Positions 7,025 through 15,519 of a DNA stretch of 64,000 nt are shown in pieces (the stretch's first letter is position 1; the number at the start of each line of letters is the position of its first letter). Under the pieces are notes generated by a model. The model did not search any database, was not told the origin of the DNA, and saw only the letters and a list, made by a program, of their open reading frames with translations. The stretch comes from Actinomycetospora sp. TBRC 11914 (GTDB lineage: Bacteria > Actinomycetota > Actinomycetes > Mycobacteriales > Pseudonocardiaceae): assembly GCF_012933465.1 (NCBI RefSeq), contig NZ_JABBND010000008.1:164989-228988 (forward strand), read 5' to 3'. The position numbers were made by a program, and so were the translations under genes.

Positions 7025-8170
7025 ATGCAGCGCAGCAGCGAGCGGATCCTCACCACCCACGTCGGCAGCCTCGCCCGTCCGGAGGCCCTGCTCGACACCA
7101 TGCGCGAGAAGGAGCACGGCCGCCCGTACGACGCGGCCGGCTTCGCGAAGCAGATCACCGAGGCGGTACGGGACGTCGTCGCCACGCAGGTCGCGGTCGG
7201 CCTCGACGTCGTCACCGACGGCGAGATGGGCAAGGTCAGCTTCGCGACCTACGTCCAGGACCGCCTCGAGGGGTTCTCGCCGTCGTCCGGGGAGAAGCTG
7301 CTGCCGCCGTCGTGGCAGCTCGAGATCGACGCCTTCCCCGAGTACTACGCGCAGTACCTGGGGAAGTACTCGAAGACGGTCGCGCCGATGGTGACCGTGG
7401 CCTGCGTCGGGCCGGTCTCCTACACCGGCCAGGACCAGCTGCGCACCGACATCGAGAACCTGCGGGCGGCGCTGGTCGGGGTCGACGCGACCGAGGCGTT
7501 CATGCCCTCGACGTCGCCGCGCGGGTTCGGCCGCAACGAGTACTACGCCACCGACACCGAGTACTACGCCGCCGTCGCCGAGGCGCTGCGCGAGGAGTAC
7601 CTGGCGATCGTCGACGCCGGGTTCCTGCTCCAGATCGACGACCCGTGGCTCATCGAGATCCTCTCGGACCCGGCGCTGGAGCCCGAGGAGCGGCAGCGCA
7701 CCGCGGCCGAGCACGCCGAGATCGTCAACCACGCGCTGCGCGACATCCCGACCGAGAAGATCCGCCTGCACACCTGTTACGGGCTCAACCACGGCCCGCG
7801 CGTCCACGACATCACGATGGCCGAGGTGGCCGGGCCGATGCTCGCGATCCGGGCGGGGGCGTACTCGTTCGAGGTCGCGAACCCGCGACACATGCACGAG
7901 TGGACGATCTGGTCCGACGCGGACCTGAAGCGCCGGCTGGGCGACGCGGTCCTCATCCCCGGCCTGCTCGGGCACGCCCAGAACTACGTCGAGCACCCGG
8001 ACCTGGTCGCCGAGATGCTGCGGCACTACGTGGACGCGGTCGGCCGCGAGCAGGTCATCGCCGGCGCCGACTGCGGGTTCTCCTCGCGCGCGAGCTACCA
8101 GCCCGAGGTGCACCCGACCGTCGTCTGGGAGAAGTTCAAGGCCCTCCGCGCCGGGGCGGACCGGGTCTGA
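7025..8170 (+). CDS. Cobalamin-independent methionine synthase II (MetE C-terminal-like) family protein
   Basis: A 381-residue TIM-barrel protein starting MQRSSERILTTHVGSLARP, which matches the HVGS opening of the MetE C-terminal/UROD-like superfamily. Further family marks are GLDVVTDGEMGKVSF, LQIDDPWL and RLHTCYGLNHGP, where His and Cys may bind Zn. The MetE N-terminal domain is absent and the length fits the stand-alone group, which includes epoxyalkane:coenzyme M transferases and uncharacterised thiol-transfer enzymes. It is unlikely to be the cell's normal methionine synthase. The substrate is not known. Confidence 0.85.
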   Translation: MQRSSERILTTHVGSLARPEALLDTMREKEHGRPYDAAGFAKQITEAVRDVVATQVAVGLDVVTDGEMGKVSFATYVQDRLEGFSPSSGEKLLPPSWQLEIDAFPEYYAQYLGKYSKTVAPMVTVACVGPVSYTGQDQLRTDIENLRAALVGVDATEAFMPSTSPRGFGRNEYYATDTEYYAAVAEALREEYLAIVDAGFLLQIDDPWLIEILSDPALEPEERQRTAAEHAEIVNHALRDIPTEKIRLHTCYGLNHGPRVHDITMAEVAGPMLAIRAGAYSFEVANPRHMHEWTIWSDADLKRRLGDAVLIPGLLGHAQNYVEHPDLVAEMLRHYVDAVGREQVIAGADCGFSSRASYQPEVHPTVVWEKFKALRAGADRV

Positions 8171-8252
8171 CGCGAGGGTGACCTGCGCCCGCCCGGGTGC
8201 GGCGCCCGCCCCTATCGGCGTGCTCAGCTGCATTGTCGGGAACTGTCGGTCC

Positions 8253-9467
8253 GTGACCTGGAGCCGCAAGAACCTCGAGGACGTCGCGACGATCGCGCCC
8301 ACGGCGAGCGTGTACCTCACGTCGGAGCGCCTCGAGCTGCAGCGCACGGCGCGGGAGTTCGCGATGACCGAGGTGCTCCCGGTCGCCGACGAGCTCGACC
8401 CCCGGCGCGGGGAGATCCCCGACGCGCTCCTGGCCCGGCTCGCGGAACTGGGCTACTTCGGGATCATGGTCGACCGCGAGCACGGCGGGCTCGGCCTCGG
8501 GGTGTTCGAGTACTGCCTGGTCTGCGAGGAGCTGGCCCGCGGGTGGATGAGCGTCGCGAGCATCATCGCCCGCGGCAACGGCACCGGCTGCGCCTCGCCC
8601 GACGACGACCGCCGCGCGGCCCTGCTCCGGCGCTCGGCCCGCGGCGAGTGGATCGGCGGGATCGCGTTCTCGGAGCCGTCGGCGGGGTCGGACCTGGCGG
8701 GCGTCGAGTGCGCCGCCGAGCGCGACGGCGACGAGTGGGTGATCACCGGGACGAAGCGGTGGGTCGGGCACGCGCTGCGCGCCGACTTCCTGCACCTGCT
8801 CGCCCGCACCCGCGACCCGCGCGAGGGCGAGAGCCGCTCGGACGGGCTGGAGCTGTTCCTCGTCGAGAAGGAGCGCGGCGTCTTCCCCGACGGCGTCTCC
8901 GGCACGCCGATCGACAAGATCGGCTACTTCGGGCTCACGACGTGGGAGCTCCGCTTCGACGGCCTGCGCCTCCCGGCCGACGCGCTGCAGGACACCGGGC
9001 AGGCCGAGGGCCAGGGCTTCAAGGACAGCCTGCGCTGGCTCGGGCCGGCGCGGGTGCAGACGGCGGCCCGGGCCGTCGGGCTGGCGCGGGGCGCCCTGGA
9101 GGACGCGGTGGCCTACTGCCGGCAGCGGGTGCAGTTCGGGCACCCGATCGGCGACCAGCAGGTGATCCGCCACGCGATCGCCGACATGTCCGCGCAGGTC
9201 GAGGCGGCCCGCCAGCTGTGGATGCACGCGGCGTGGTTGGTCGACAGCGGAGCCGCCGCCGACGTCGAGACCTCACAGGCCAAGCTCGTCGCGTCGGAGA
9301 CCGCGGAGCAGGTGACGAGCCAGGCGCTGCAGATCTTCGGCGGGAACGGCTACACGACGGAGTACTCGGCCGAGCGGTACTGGCGCGACGCCCGACTCAC
9401 CAAGATCTTCGAGGGGACGTCGGAGATCCAGCGCAAGATCGTCTCGGACGCGCTGGTCGGGCACTGA
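8253..9467 (+). CDS. Acyl-CoA dehydrogenase family protein
   Basis: A 404-residue flavoprotein with all three dehydrogenase domains. Visible blocks are YFGIMVDREHGGLGLG, AFSEPSAGSDLAG with WVITGTKRW (FAD/substrate strand region), QFGHPIGDQQVIRHAIADM and the C-terminal QIFGGNGYTTEYSAERYWRDARLTKIFEGTSEIQ. The last block includes the usual catalytic Glu in YEGT/FEGT. The start GTG at 8253 is chosen because it gives a normal N terminus; upstream in-frame sequence reads like non-coding DNA. It removes two hydrogens from an acyl-CoA with electron transfer flavoprotein; the chain type is unknown. Confidence 0.9.
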   Translation: MTWSRKNLEDVATIAPTASVYLTSERLELQRTAREFAMTEVLPVADELDPRRGEIPDALLARLAELGYFGIMVDREHGGLGLGVFEYCLVCEELARGWMSVASIIARGNGTGCASPDDDRRAALLRRSARGEWIGGIAFSEPSAGSDLAGVECAAERDGDEWVITGTKRWVGHALRADFLHLLARTRDPREGESRSDGLELFLVEKERGVFPDGVSGTPIDKIGYFGLTTWELRFDGLRLPADALQDTGQAEGQGFKDSLRWLGPARVQTAARAVGLARGALEDAVAYCRQRVQFGHPIGDQQVIRHAIADMSAQVEAARQLWMHAAWLVDSGAAADVETSQAKLVASETAEQVTSQALQIFGGNGYTTEYSAERYWRDARLTKIFEGTSEIQRKIVSDALVGH

Positions 9468-9472
9468 GCCGC

Positions 9473-9529
9473 CCTGCGCGAGGGGACCCCTCGGTCGCTC
9501 TGGTCGACCGAGAGGTCCCCTCGCGCAGG
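9473..9529. repeat. Intergenic palindrome, GAGGGGACC family, copy 1
   Basis: Two 25-base arms (9473-9497 and 9505-9529) match with one mismatch around a 7-base loop; the core is CGCGAGGGGACC...GGTCCCCTCGCG. It lies directly after the acyl-CoA dehydrogenase stop. Two more copies of the family occur in tandem near 23227. It may form a terminator hairpin, but dispersal as a repeat family suggests an interspersed palindromic element. Confidence 0.75.
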
Positions 9530-9548
9530 AACGGCACACTGGACACCG

Positions 9549-10484
9549 ATGCGCCCGCCCGCCTCGCTGCCGCCCCGGTTCGGGCTCGACCCGGCCCGGA
9601 TGCGGCTACCGGTCTCGGACCGCTGGTCGACGATCCGCGAGCACCTGGTGACCCGGGTGCCGCTGCCCGCGGCCCAGATCGACGCGATGTTCGCCGCCGG
9701 CCGCTTCCACGACGCCGAGGGGCCCCTCGACGCCGACGCGCCCTACGTCAGCGGCGGGTCGGTCTGGTTCCACCGCGACCTGCCCGACGAGGCCCCGGTG
9801 CCGTTCCCGATCGACGTGGCGCACCGCGACGACGACGTCCTCGTCGCCGACAAGCCGCACTTCCTCGCGACGATCCCCCGCGGGCGCCACGTCCGCGAGA
9901 CCGCCCTCGTGCGGCTGCGCGACGAGCACGGCCTGCCCGACCTGTCCCCCGCCCACCGCCTCGACCGCGTGACCGCGGGCCTGGTGCTGTTCGTGGTCCG
10001 CCGCGAGGCCCGCGGCACCTACCAGAACCTCTTCCGCGATCGCCGCGTGGCGAAGACCTACACCGCGGTCACCCGGTACGACCCCGCGCTCCCGGCGACG
10101 ACGACCGTCCGCTCGCGCATCACGAAGGAGCGCGGCGTGATCACCGCGCGGGAGGTCCCCGGGGAGCCGAACGCCGAGACCCTCGTCGAGCTGCTCGAGC
10201 ACCGCGACGACGCGCACCTGGGCCCGATCGCCCGCTACCGCCTGACCCCGCGCACCGGCCGGACCCACCAGCTGCGGCTGCACCTGGCCTCCCTCGGCGT
10301 CCCGATCCTCGGCGACCCGTTCTACCCGGAGCTGCGCGACGTGCCGCTCGACGACTTCCGCACCCCGCTGCAGCTGCTCGCCGCGACGCTGTCCTGGCCC
10401 GATCCCCGCACGGGCGAGCGCCGGACCGTCCACAGCCGGCGCACGCTGTCCGCGTGGGACGACCCGGCGGGATGGCTCGCGTGA
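9549..10484 (+). CDS. RluA family pseudouridine synthase
   Basis: A 311-residue protein with the RluA/RsuA catalytic motif SPAHRLDRVTAGLVLF (catalytic Asp in HRLDR, near residue 140), VADKPHFLATIP upstream and RTGRTHQLRLHLASLGVPILGD downstream. These residues place it among enzymes that isomerise uridine in rRNA or tRNA. There is no clear S4 domain at the N terminus. The stop overlaps the GTG of the next gene, so an RNA-processing pair with the 2'-5' RNA ligase-like protein is likely. The modified site is unknown. Confidence 0.9.
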   Translation: MRPPASLPPRFGLDPARMRLPVSDRWSTIREHLVTRVPLPAAQIDAMFAAGRFHDAEGPLDADAPYVSGGSVWFHRDLPDEAPVPFPIDVAHRDDDVLVADKPHFLATIPRGRHVRETALVRLRDEHGLPDLSPAHRLDRVTAGLVLFVVRREARGTYQNLFRDRRVAKTYTAVTRYDPALPATTTVRSRITKERGVITAREVPGEPNAETLVELLEHRDDAHLGPIARYRLTPRTGRTHQLRLHLASLGVPILGDPFYPELRDVPLDDFRTPLQLLAATLSWPDPRTGERRTVHSRRTLSAWDDPAGWLA

Positions 10485-11017
10485 GCGACCCGTTGATCGT
10501 CAGCGCCGTGCTCGCCGCGGGGGCGCAGGACGACCTCGACGCCCGCCGTCGCCGGTGGTTCCCCGCCGAGCGGCTGCAGGTCGGGGCGCACCTCACGCTC
10601 TTCCACGCCCTGCCCGGCGACCGGGCCCCCGAGGTCGCGGCGGCGCTGCGCGAGCTCACCGGGGAGCGCCCGGCGCCGGCGATCACCGTCGGCGAGGCCT
10701 TCGGCCTGGGGCGGGGCGTGGCCGTCCGGACGCCGTCGCCGGCGCTGAAGGAGATCCGCGCGACGATCGCCGACCGCTTCCGCGACGACCTCACCGCCCA
10801 GGACGCGCGCCCCTGGCGCCCGCACCTCACCCTGCAGAACAAGGTCGGGCCCGACGAGGCCCGCCGGACGCTCGCGAGCGTGCGCGCGGACCACACCCCG
10901 TACGACACCGTCGTCGAGGCCCTCGCGCTGTGGCGATACCGTCACGGACCGTGGGAGGCGGCGGGCGAGTTCCGGTTCGGCCCGGGTGCGGGACGAACGA
11001 CTCGTTCGTGCACCTAG
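10481..11017 (+). CDS. 2'-5' RNA ligase family protein (2H phosphoesterase)
   Basis: A 178-residue protein with two H-x-T motifs, GAHLTLFH near residue 37 and RPHLTLQNK near residue 113. These are the defining catalytic pairs of 2H phosphoesterases acting on 2',3'-cyclic or 2'-5' linked RNA ends. The GTG start overlaps the pseudouridine synthase stop. The last 10 residues (ending GRTTRSCT) are encoded by the start of an inverted repeat, so the C terminus was probably altered by that element. Confidence 0.85.
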   Translation: MSDPLIVSAVLAAGAQDDLDARRRRWFPAERLQVGAHLTLFHALPGDRAPEVAAALRELTGERPAPAITVGEAFGLGRGVAVRTPSPALKEIRATIADRFRDDLTAQDARPWRPHLTLQNKVGPDEARRTLASVRADHTPYDTVVEALALWRYRHGPWEAAGEFRFGPGAGRTTRSCT

Positions 11018-11042
11018 ACGCCACGGACGACGCGTTCGTCCC
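10990..11042. repeat. Inverted repeat overlapping the 3' end of the 2H phosphoesterase gene
   Basis: Arms GGGACGAACG (10990-10999) and CGTTCGTCCC (11033-11042) are perfect reverse complements, and a smaller ACGAACGACTCGTTCGT palindrome sits in the left part. The gene's TAG stop lies inside the loop. This could act as a terminator or be a dispersed palindromic element that has replaced the original gene end. Confidence 0.7.
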
Positions 11043-11063
11043 TGGCGGCCGGGGCGGGGCCGC

Positions 11064-11201
11064 GTGAGGGCCGAGGGGCCGGACGCCCTCCCCGTCGTCG
11101 CGGTCCCGATGGCGGGCGGCCCGTCGGCCTCGGAGCGTGTCGGACACTTCCTCGAGGCCGTCGCGACGCCCGCGGCGCAGGTGGTGCGCGGCCTGGTCTG
11201 A
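11064..11201 (+). CDS. Possible small protein of unknown function
   Basis: A 45-residue reading frame from GTG with ordinary high-GC codon use and the sequence PMAGGPSASERVGHFLEAVAT in its middle. There is no clear ribosome site and no family is recognised. It may be a real small gene, the tail of a decayed gene, or a chance frame. It is kept only because it fills the gap between the RNA ligase-like gene and the DUF6131 gene. Confidence 0.2.
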   Translation: MRAEGPDALPVVAVPMAGGPSASERVGHFLEAVATPAAQVVRGLV

Positions 11202-11255
11202 GCCGGGCTCGCCCGCCCCTCTCGCCAGGGGCGGGCTCGCACGACGTGGGGGGAG

Positions 11256-11411
11256 CTAGAAGTACGTCTTGCGGCCACCCACACCACGGCCGACCGCGCC
11301 GAGGATGGTCAGGATCAGCCCGACGATCGCGAGGATCGCGCCGATCGTGTACAGGATCGAGATACCCGTGACGGCTCCGATGATGATCAGGATGACGCCG
11401 AGGATGATCAT
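11256..11411 (-). CDS. Small membrane protein, DUF6131-like
   Basis: A 51-residue protein that is nearly all membrane: two hydrophobic stretches (ILGVILIIIGAVTG and IGAILAIVGLILTILGAV) followed by a short basic tail GRGVGGRKTYF. The pattern matches tiny two-helix actinobacterial proteins annotated as DUF6131; their role is unknown. The ATG follows a purine-rich GAGGGAAA stretch. A GGGTAT box 45 bases upstream suggests a stress-type sigma promoter. It is transcribed alone, divergent from the following Nudix gene. Confidence 0.8.
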   Translation of the reverse strand: MIILGVILIIIGAVTGISILYTIGAILAIVGLILTILGAVGRGVGGRKTYF

Positions 11412-11455
11412 GGTTTCCCTCGTCTCTCTCCGACCGGTGTGGTCGGGACTGCTTG

Positions 11456-11481
11456 ATACCCGAGCGTGACCTCGTGAACAC
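11456..11481 (-). promoter_or_regulatory. Possible stress-sigma (SigB/SigF-type) promoter of the DUF6131-like gene
   Basis: Read on the minus strand, GTGTTC (11481-11476) and GGGTAT (11461-11456) are separated by 14 bases. GGGTAT/GGGTAC with an upstream GTT-like box is the pattern used by actinobacterial SigB/SigF sigma factors. The gene start follows about 45 bases later. Based on motif reading only. Confidence 0.4.
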
Positions 11482-11560
11482 ACACGGGCCCCACGAACTC
11501 ACCACTTCGGGGGATCTGTTCGATCACGAATCGTCGCGCGGGGAGACACGAGGTGCTGAT

Positions 11561-12142
11561 GTGACTCCCGCTGACTCATGGGCCACCCATGCGGCGACGA
11601 CCGTGTGGTCGGCGTCCGGCCCCGCGGGGGACGCCGGGGTGCGCGTCGAGGTGCACGACGTCACCGCTCCGGAGGGCGACCGTTTCGACTACCCGGTGGT
11701 CCACCTGCCGCAGGTGGCGGTGGCGCTCGTCGTCCGGGAGGGCGAGTCGGGCGAGGAGGTGCTCATGCTGCGCACCTACCGCTACCCGGTGAACCGCTAC
11801 GGCTGGGAGCTGCCCGGGGGCGGCGTCGACGACGGCGAGGAGGCGCGGGTCGCCGCGGCCCGGGAGGTGGCCGAGGAGACCGGCTGGCGGCCCCGCGGCC
11901 CGGGCCGGCCGCTGATCGACTTCGAACCGCTGCCCGGCGGGGTCTCCACGACGGTGCACGTGCACCTGTGGCGCGACGCCGAGCCCACCGACGAGCCCCT
12001 CGACCGCCACGAACCGGGGCGCGCCCGGTGGGTGCCGGTGTCCGACGTCGTCCGGCTCGCCGGGGCGGGCGAGCTGCTCGGCTCGGGCACCCTGGTCGGA
12101 CTGCTGGCCTACGTGGCGGAGAGCACCACCTCTCCCCAATAG
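11561..12142 (+). CDS. Nudix hydrolase, ADP-ribose pyrophosphatase-like
   Basis: A 193-residue protein with a full Nudix box GGGVDDGEEARVAAAREVAEETGW. The preceding strand MLRTYRYPVNRYGWELPGG resembles the R-QYR-P...E-PAG pattern of ADP-ribose and NDP-sugar hydrolases. The GTG at 11561 gives a sensible N terminus, but other starts are possible. The stop codon lies inside the palindrome that precedes icmF. The substrate is not certain. Confidence 0.85.
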   Translation: MTPADSWATHAATTVWSASGPAGDAGVRVEVHDVTAPEGDRFDYPVVHLPQVAVALVVREGESGEEVLMLRTYRYPVNRYGWELPGGGVDDGEEARVAAAREVAEETGWRPRGPGRPLIDFEPLPGGVSTTVHVHLWRDAEPTDEPLDRHEPGRARWVPVSDVVRLAGAGELLGSGTLVGLLAYVAESTTSPQ

Positions 12143-12158
12143 TCGGACGTCCTACTAT
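12139..12158. promoter_or_regulatory. 20-bp palindromic operator candidate upstream of icmF
   Basis: ATAGTCGGACGTCCTACTAT is a 20-base palindrome with one mismatched base pair, flanked by CCAAT and ATTGG in inverted order. It lies about 57 bases before the icmF start, overlaps the stop of the Nudix gene and is strikingly AT-rich for this genome. It probably covers the icmF promoter and binds a dimeric repressor (TetR or GntR type). No such regulator is encoded next to it. Confidence 0.65.
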
Positions 12159-12214
12159 ATTGGCGGGACGGCGCCGCCCGGCGCCGGTGTCGAGCAGCGA
12201 GGACGATCCAGCCC

Positions 12215-15200
12215 ATGGCCGAGTCGCAGAGCGATCTGTACGTGCCGACCAACCCGATCCGGGTGGTCACGGCGGCGAGCCTGTTCGACGGGCACGACGC
12301 CGCGATCAACATCATGCGGCGGATCCTCCAGCGCCAGGGCGCCGAGGTGATCCACCTCGGGCACGACCGCTCGGTCGACGACGTCGTCTCGGCCGCCGTC
12401 GAGGAGGACGCGCACGCCGTCGCGATCAGCTCGTACCAGGGCGGCCACGTCGAGTACTTCACGTACCTGGTCGACCTGCTGCGCGAGCGCGGCGCCGGGC
12501 ACGTGCGGGTCTACGGCGGGGGCGGCGGCGTCATCGTCCAGCGCGAGATCGACCAGCTCCACGCCCACGGCGTCGCCCGCATCTTCTCCCCGCAGGACGG
12601 CCAGCAGCTCGGCCTGCCCGGCATGATCAACACGATCATCCGGGAGTGCGACGAGGACCTGGCCGCCCGGGCGCCGTCGAACTGGGAGGGCCTGTTCACC
12701 GGCGAGCGCGCGGTCGTGGCGCGGGCGGTGACCATGGCCGAGTCCGGAGCTCTCCCCGACGAGGTCCGCGAGCGCGTCGACGCCGCGAACGGCGACCGCC
12801 ACGTGCCGGTCCTCGGCATCACCGGCACCGGCGGCTCCGGGAAGTCCTCGCTCACCGACGAGCTGGTCCGCCGCGCCCGCCTCGACCGCGAGGACAAGCT
12901 GAAGGTGGCCGTCCTCGCCGTCGACCCCACCCGCCGGCGCGGGGGTGGCGCCCTGCTCGGCGACCGCATCCGCATGAACGCGCTCGGCGGACCCATCGCC
13001 TTCCGGTCGATGGCCAACCGCGGCTCGGGCACGGCACTGCCCGAGCGCCTGGCCGACGTCATCGCCGTGCTGCGCGCCTCCGGGGCCGACCTCGTCGTCG
13101 TCGAGACCCCCGGCATCGGGCAGGGCGACGCGGGCATCGTCGAGTACGCCGACGTCTCGCTGTACGTGATGACGCCGGAGTTCGGCGCCGCGTCGCAGCT
13201 CGAGAAGATCGACATGCTGGACTTCGCCGACGTCGTCGCCATCAACAAGTTCGAGCGCCGCGGCGGTGACGACGCCCGGCGCGACGTCGCCCGCCAGCTG
13301 CTGCGCAACCGCGACGCGTACGGGTCGAGCTGGGAGGACATGCCGGTCTACGGCACCAGCGCCGCGACCTTCCACGACGAGGGCGTCACCGCCCTCTACG
13401 GCAAGCTGATGACGCTGCTCGGCGAGCACGGCCTGCCCGCCGGCGAGGGCCGTCTGGAGATCCCCGACACCGCGGTCTCGACGTTCGCCGGCTCGGCGAT
13501 CCCCGCCGACCGGGAGCGCTACCTCGCCGACATCGCCGCCACGGTGCGCGGCTACCACGACGAGACCGACTCGATGGTCGCCGCGGCCCGGCGCCGGTCG
13601 GCCCTGCGCCAGGCCCGCGAGGCGCTCGGCGACCGCGACCCCGGCGAGCTGCCCGCGGTGCTCGAGGAGGCCGAGCGCGACCTGCCCCGCGAGGCGGCGG
13701 AGCTGCTCGACGGCTGGGCGCGCACCACGGAGGACTACGCCGGCGACGAGCTCGTCTACACCGTCCGCGACAAGGAGAACCGCATCCAGCTGACCCGCGA
13801 GACCCTCTCGGGCTCGAAGGTCAACCGGGTGTCGTTGCCGAAGTACACCGACGAGGCCGAGGTGCTGCGGTTCCTGCGCACCGAGAACCTCCCCGGGTAC
13901 TTCCCGTTCACCGCGGGCGTGTTCGCGTTCAAGCGCGAGGGCGAGGACCCCGCCCGCATGTTCGCCGGCGAGGGCGACGCGTTCCGCACCAACCGCCGGT
14001 TCCACTACCTCTCGCAGGACTCGCCGGCCAAGCGGCTCTCGACGGCGTTCGACTCGGTCACCCTCTACGGCCGCGACCCCGCCACTCCCCCGGACGTCTA
14101 CGGCAAGGTCGGCACCTCCGGCGTCTCGATCGCGACGCTCGACGACATGGAGGTCCTCTACTCGGGCTTCGACCTGACGTCGCCGACGACGAGCGTGTCG
14201 ATGACGATCAACGGCCCGGCGCCGACGGTGCTGGCGTTCTTCCTCAACACCGCGATCGACCAGGTGGTGGACGCGTTCCGGGAGTCCGAGGGCCGCGACC
14301 CGTCGTCGTCGGAGCGCGAGGACCTGGTGGCGCACGCGGTGGCGAACGTCCGCGGCACGGTGCAGGCCGACATCCTCAAGGAGGACCAGGGCCAGAACAC
14401 CTGCATCTTCTCGACCGAGTTCTCGCTGCGCATGATGGCCGACATCCAGGAATGGTTCATCGCGCACAAGGTCCGCAACTTCTACTCGGTCTCGATCTCC
14501 GGCTACCACATCGCCGAGGCCGGGGCGAACCCCATCTCGCAGCTCGCGTTCACGCTGGCCAACGGGTTCACCTACGTCGAGTCCTACCTCGCCCGCGGGA
14601 TGGCGATCGACGACTTCGCCCCGAACCTGTCGTTCTTCTTCTCCAACGGCATGGACGCCGAGTACTCGGTGATCGGGCGGGTCGCGCGCCGGATCTGGGC
14701 CGTCGCGATGCGCGAGCGCTACGGGGCGAACGAGCGCTCCCAGAAGCTCAAGTACCACGTGCAGACCTCGGGTCGCTCGCTGCACGCGCAGGAGATGCAG
14801 TTCAACGACATCCGCACCACGCTGCAGGCCCTCTGCGCGCTCTACGACAACGCGAACTCGCTGCACACCAACGCCTACGACGAGGCCGTGACCACGCCGT
14901 CGCAGGAATCGGTCCGCCGGGCGCTGGCGATCCAGCTGATCATCAACCGCGAGTGGGGGCTCTCGCTCAACGAGAACCCGCTGCAGGGCTCGTTCGTCGT
15001 CGAGGAGCTCACCGACCTCGTCGAGGAGGCCGTGCTCGCCGAGTTCGACCGGATCGCCGAGCGCGGCGGCGTGCTGGGCGCCATGGAGACCGGCTACCAG
15101 CGCGGCAAGATCCAGGACGAGTCGATGCTCTACGAGTCGCGCAAGCACGACGGCTCACTGCCGATCGTCGGGGTCAACACCTTCCTCCCGCCTGCCGACG

Positions 15201-15457
15201 CCGACGGTGAGGAGCCGAAGGAGATCGAGCTGTCGCGGGCGACCGAGGAGGAGAAGACCTCGCAGCTCCAGCGGCTCGACGACTTCCAGGCCCGGCACGC
15301 GTCGGAGTCGGCCGTGGCGATCCGGCGGCTGCAGGACGCGGCGACCAACGGCGAGAACGTCTTCGCCGAACTGATGAAGGCCGCCCGGGTGTGCTCGCTC
15401 GGCCAACTCACCGAGGCGTTCTTCGAGGTGGGCGGGCAGTACCGGCGCTCCATGTAG
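12215..15457 (+). CDS. icmF: Fused isobutyryl-CoA mutase (IcmF)
   Basis: A 1080-residue three-part enzyme. Residues about 15-145 form a B12-binding domain with D25-G26-H27 (His27 as cobalt ligand) and SSYQGGH. Residues about 195-470 form a MeaB-type G-protein chaperone with P-loop GTGGSGKSS and the switch-like VVVETPGIGQGD. From about 550 to the end is the TIM-barrel acyl-CoA mutase (QNTCIFSTEFSLRMMADIQEW, SGYHIAEAGANPISQLAFTLANG). It interconverts isobutyryl-CoA and n-butyryl-CoA, the G domain protecting and reloading the cofactor. A GCGAGGAC ribosome site precedes the ATG. It is alone, with a strong palindrome on each side. Confidence 0.97.
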   Translation: MAESQSDLYVPTNPIRVVTAASLFDGHDAAINIMRRILQRQGAEVIHLGHDRSVDDVVSAAVEEDAHAVAISSYQGGHVEYFTYLVDLLRERGAGHVRVYGGGGGVIVQREIDQLHAHGVARIFSPQDGQQLGLPGMINTIIRECDEDLAARAPSNWEGLFTGERAVVARAVTMAESGALPDEVRERVDAANGDRHVPVLGITGTGGSGKSSLTDELVRRARLDREDKLKVAVLAVDPTRRRGGGALLGDRIRMNALGGPIAFRSMANRGSGTALPERLADVIAVLRASGADLVVVETPGIGQGDAGIVEYADVSLYVMTPEFGAASQLEKIDMLDFADVVAINKFERRGGDDARRDVARQLLRNRDAYGSSWEDMPVYGTSAATFHDEGVTALYGKLMTLLGEHGLPAGEGRLEIPDTAVSTFAGSAIPADRERYLADIAATVRGYHDETDSMVAAARRRSALRQAREALGDRDPGELPAVLEEAERDLPREAAELLDGWARTTEDYAGDELVYTVRDKENRIQLTRETLSGSKVNRVSLPKYTDEAEVLRFLRTENLPGYFPFTAGVFAFKREGEDPARMFAGEGDAFRTNRRFHYLSQDSPAKRLSTAFDSVTLYGRDPATPPDVYGKVGTSGVSIATLDDMEVLYSGFDLTSPTTSVSMTINGPAPTVLAFFLNTAIDQVVDAFRESEGRDPSSSEREDLVAHAVANVRGTVQADILKEDQGQNTCIFSTEFSLRMMADIQEWFIAHKVRNFYSVSISGYHIAEAGANPISQLAFTLANGFTYVESYLARGMAIDDFAPNLSFFFSNGMDAEYSVIGRVARRIWAVAMRERYGANERSQKLKYHVQTSGRSLHAQEMQFNDIRTTLQALCALYDNANSLHTNAYDEAVTTPSQESVRRALAIQLIINREWGLSLNENPLQGSFVVEELTDLVEEAVLAEFDRIAERGGVLGAMETGYQRGKIQDESMLYESRKHDGSLPIVGVNTFLPPADADGEEPKEIELSRATEEEKTSQLQRLDDFQARHASESAVAIRRLQDAATNGENVFAELMKAARVCSLGQLTEAFFEVGGQYRRSM

Positions 15458-15469
15458 GTGGCCTGCGGC

Positions 15470-15515
15470 CTCGTGAGCAGAAAGTGTCGGTATACCGACA
15501 CTTTCTGCTCGCGAG
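15470..15515. repeat. 46-bp near-perfect palindrome after icmF
   Basis: The central 36 bases (15475-15510; half-site GAGCAGAAAGTGTCGGTA) form a perfect palindrome with no loop. Five further bases on each side pair with one mismatch. It sits between converging icmF and the lipoprotein gene. The left 21 bases match the last 21 bases of this window (63980-64000) at 17 positions, so it belongs to a dispersed family. It can form a cruciform or a bidirectional terminator hairpin. Confidence 0.85.
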
Positions 15516-15519
15516 CGCG

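Noticed and set aside
12155..15148. A 997-residue open frame opposite icmF
   Set aside because: It is a high-GC shadow frame, rich in Arg, Val, Gly, His and Asp with no domain, lying wholly opposite a strongly conserved gene.
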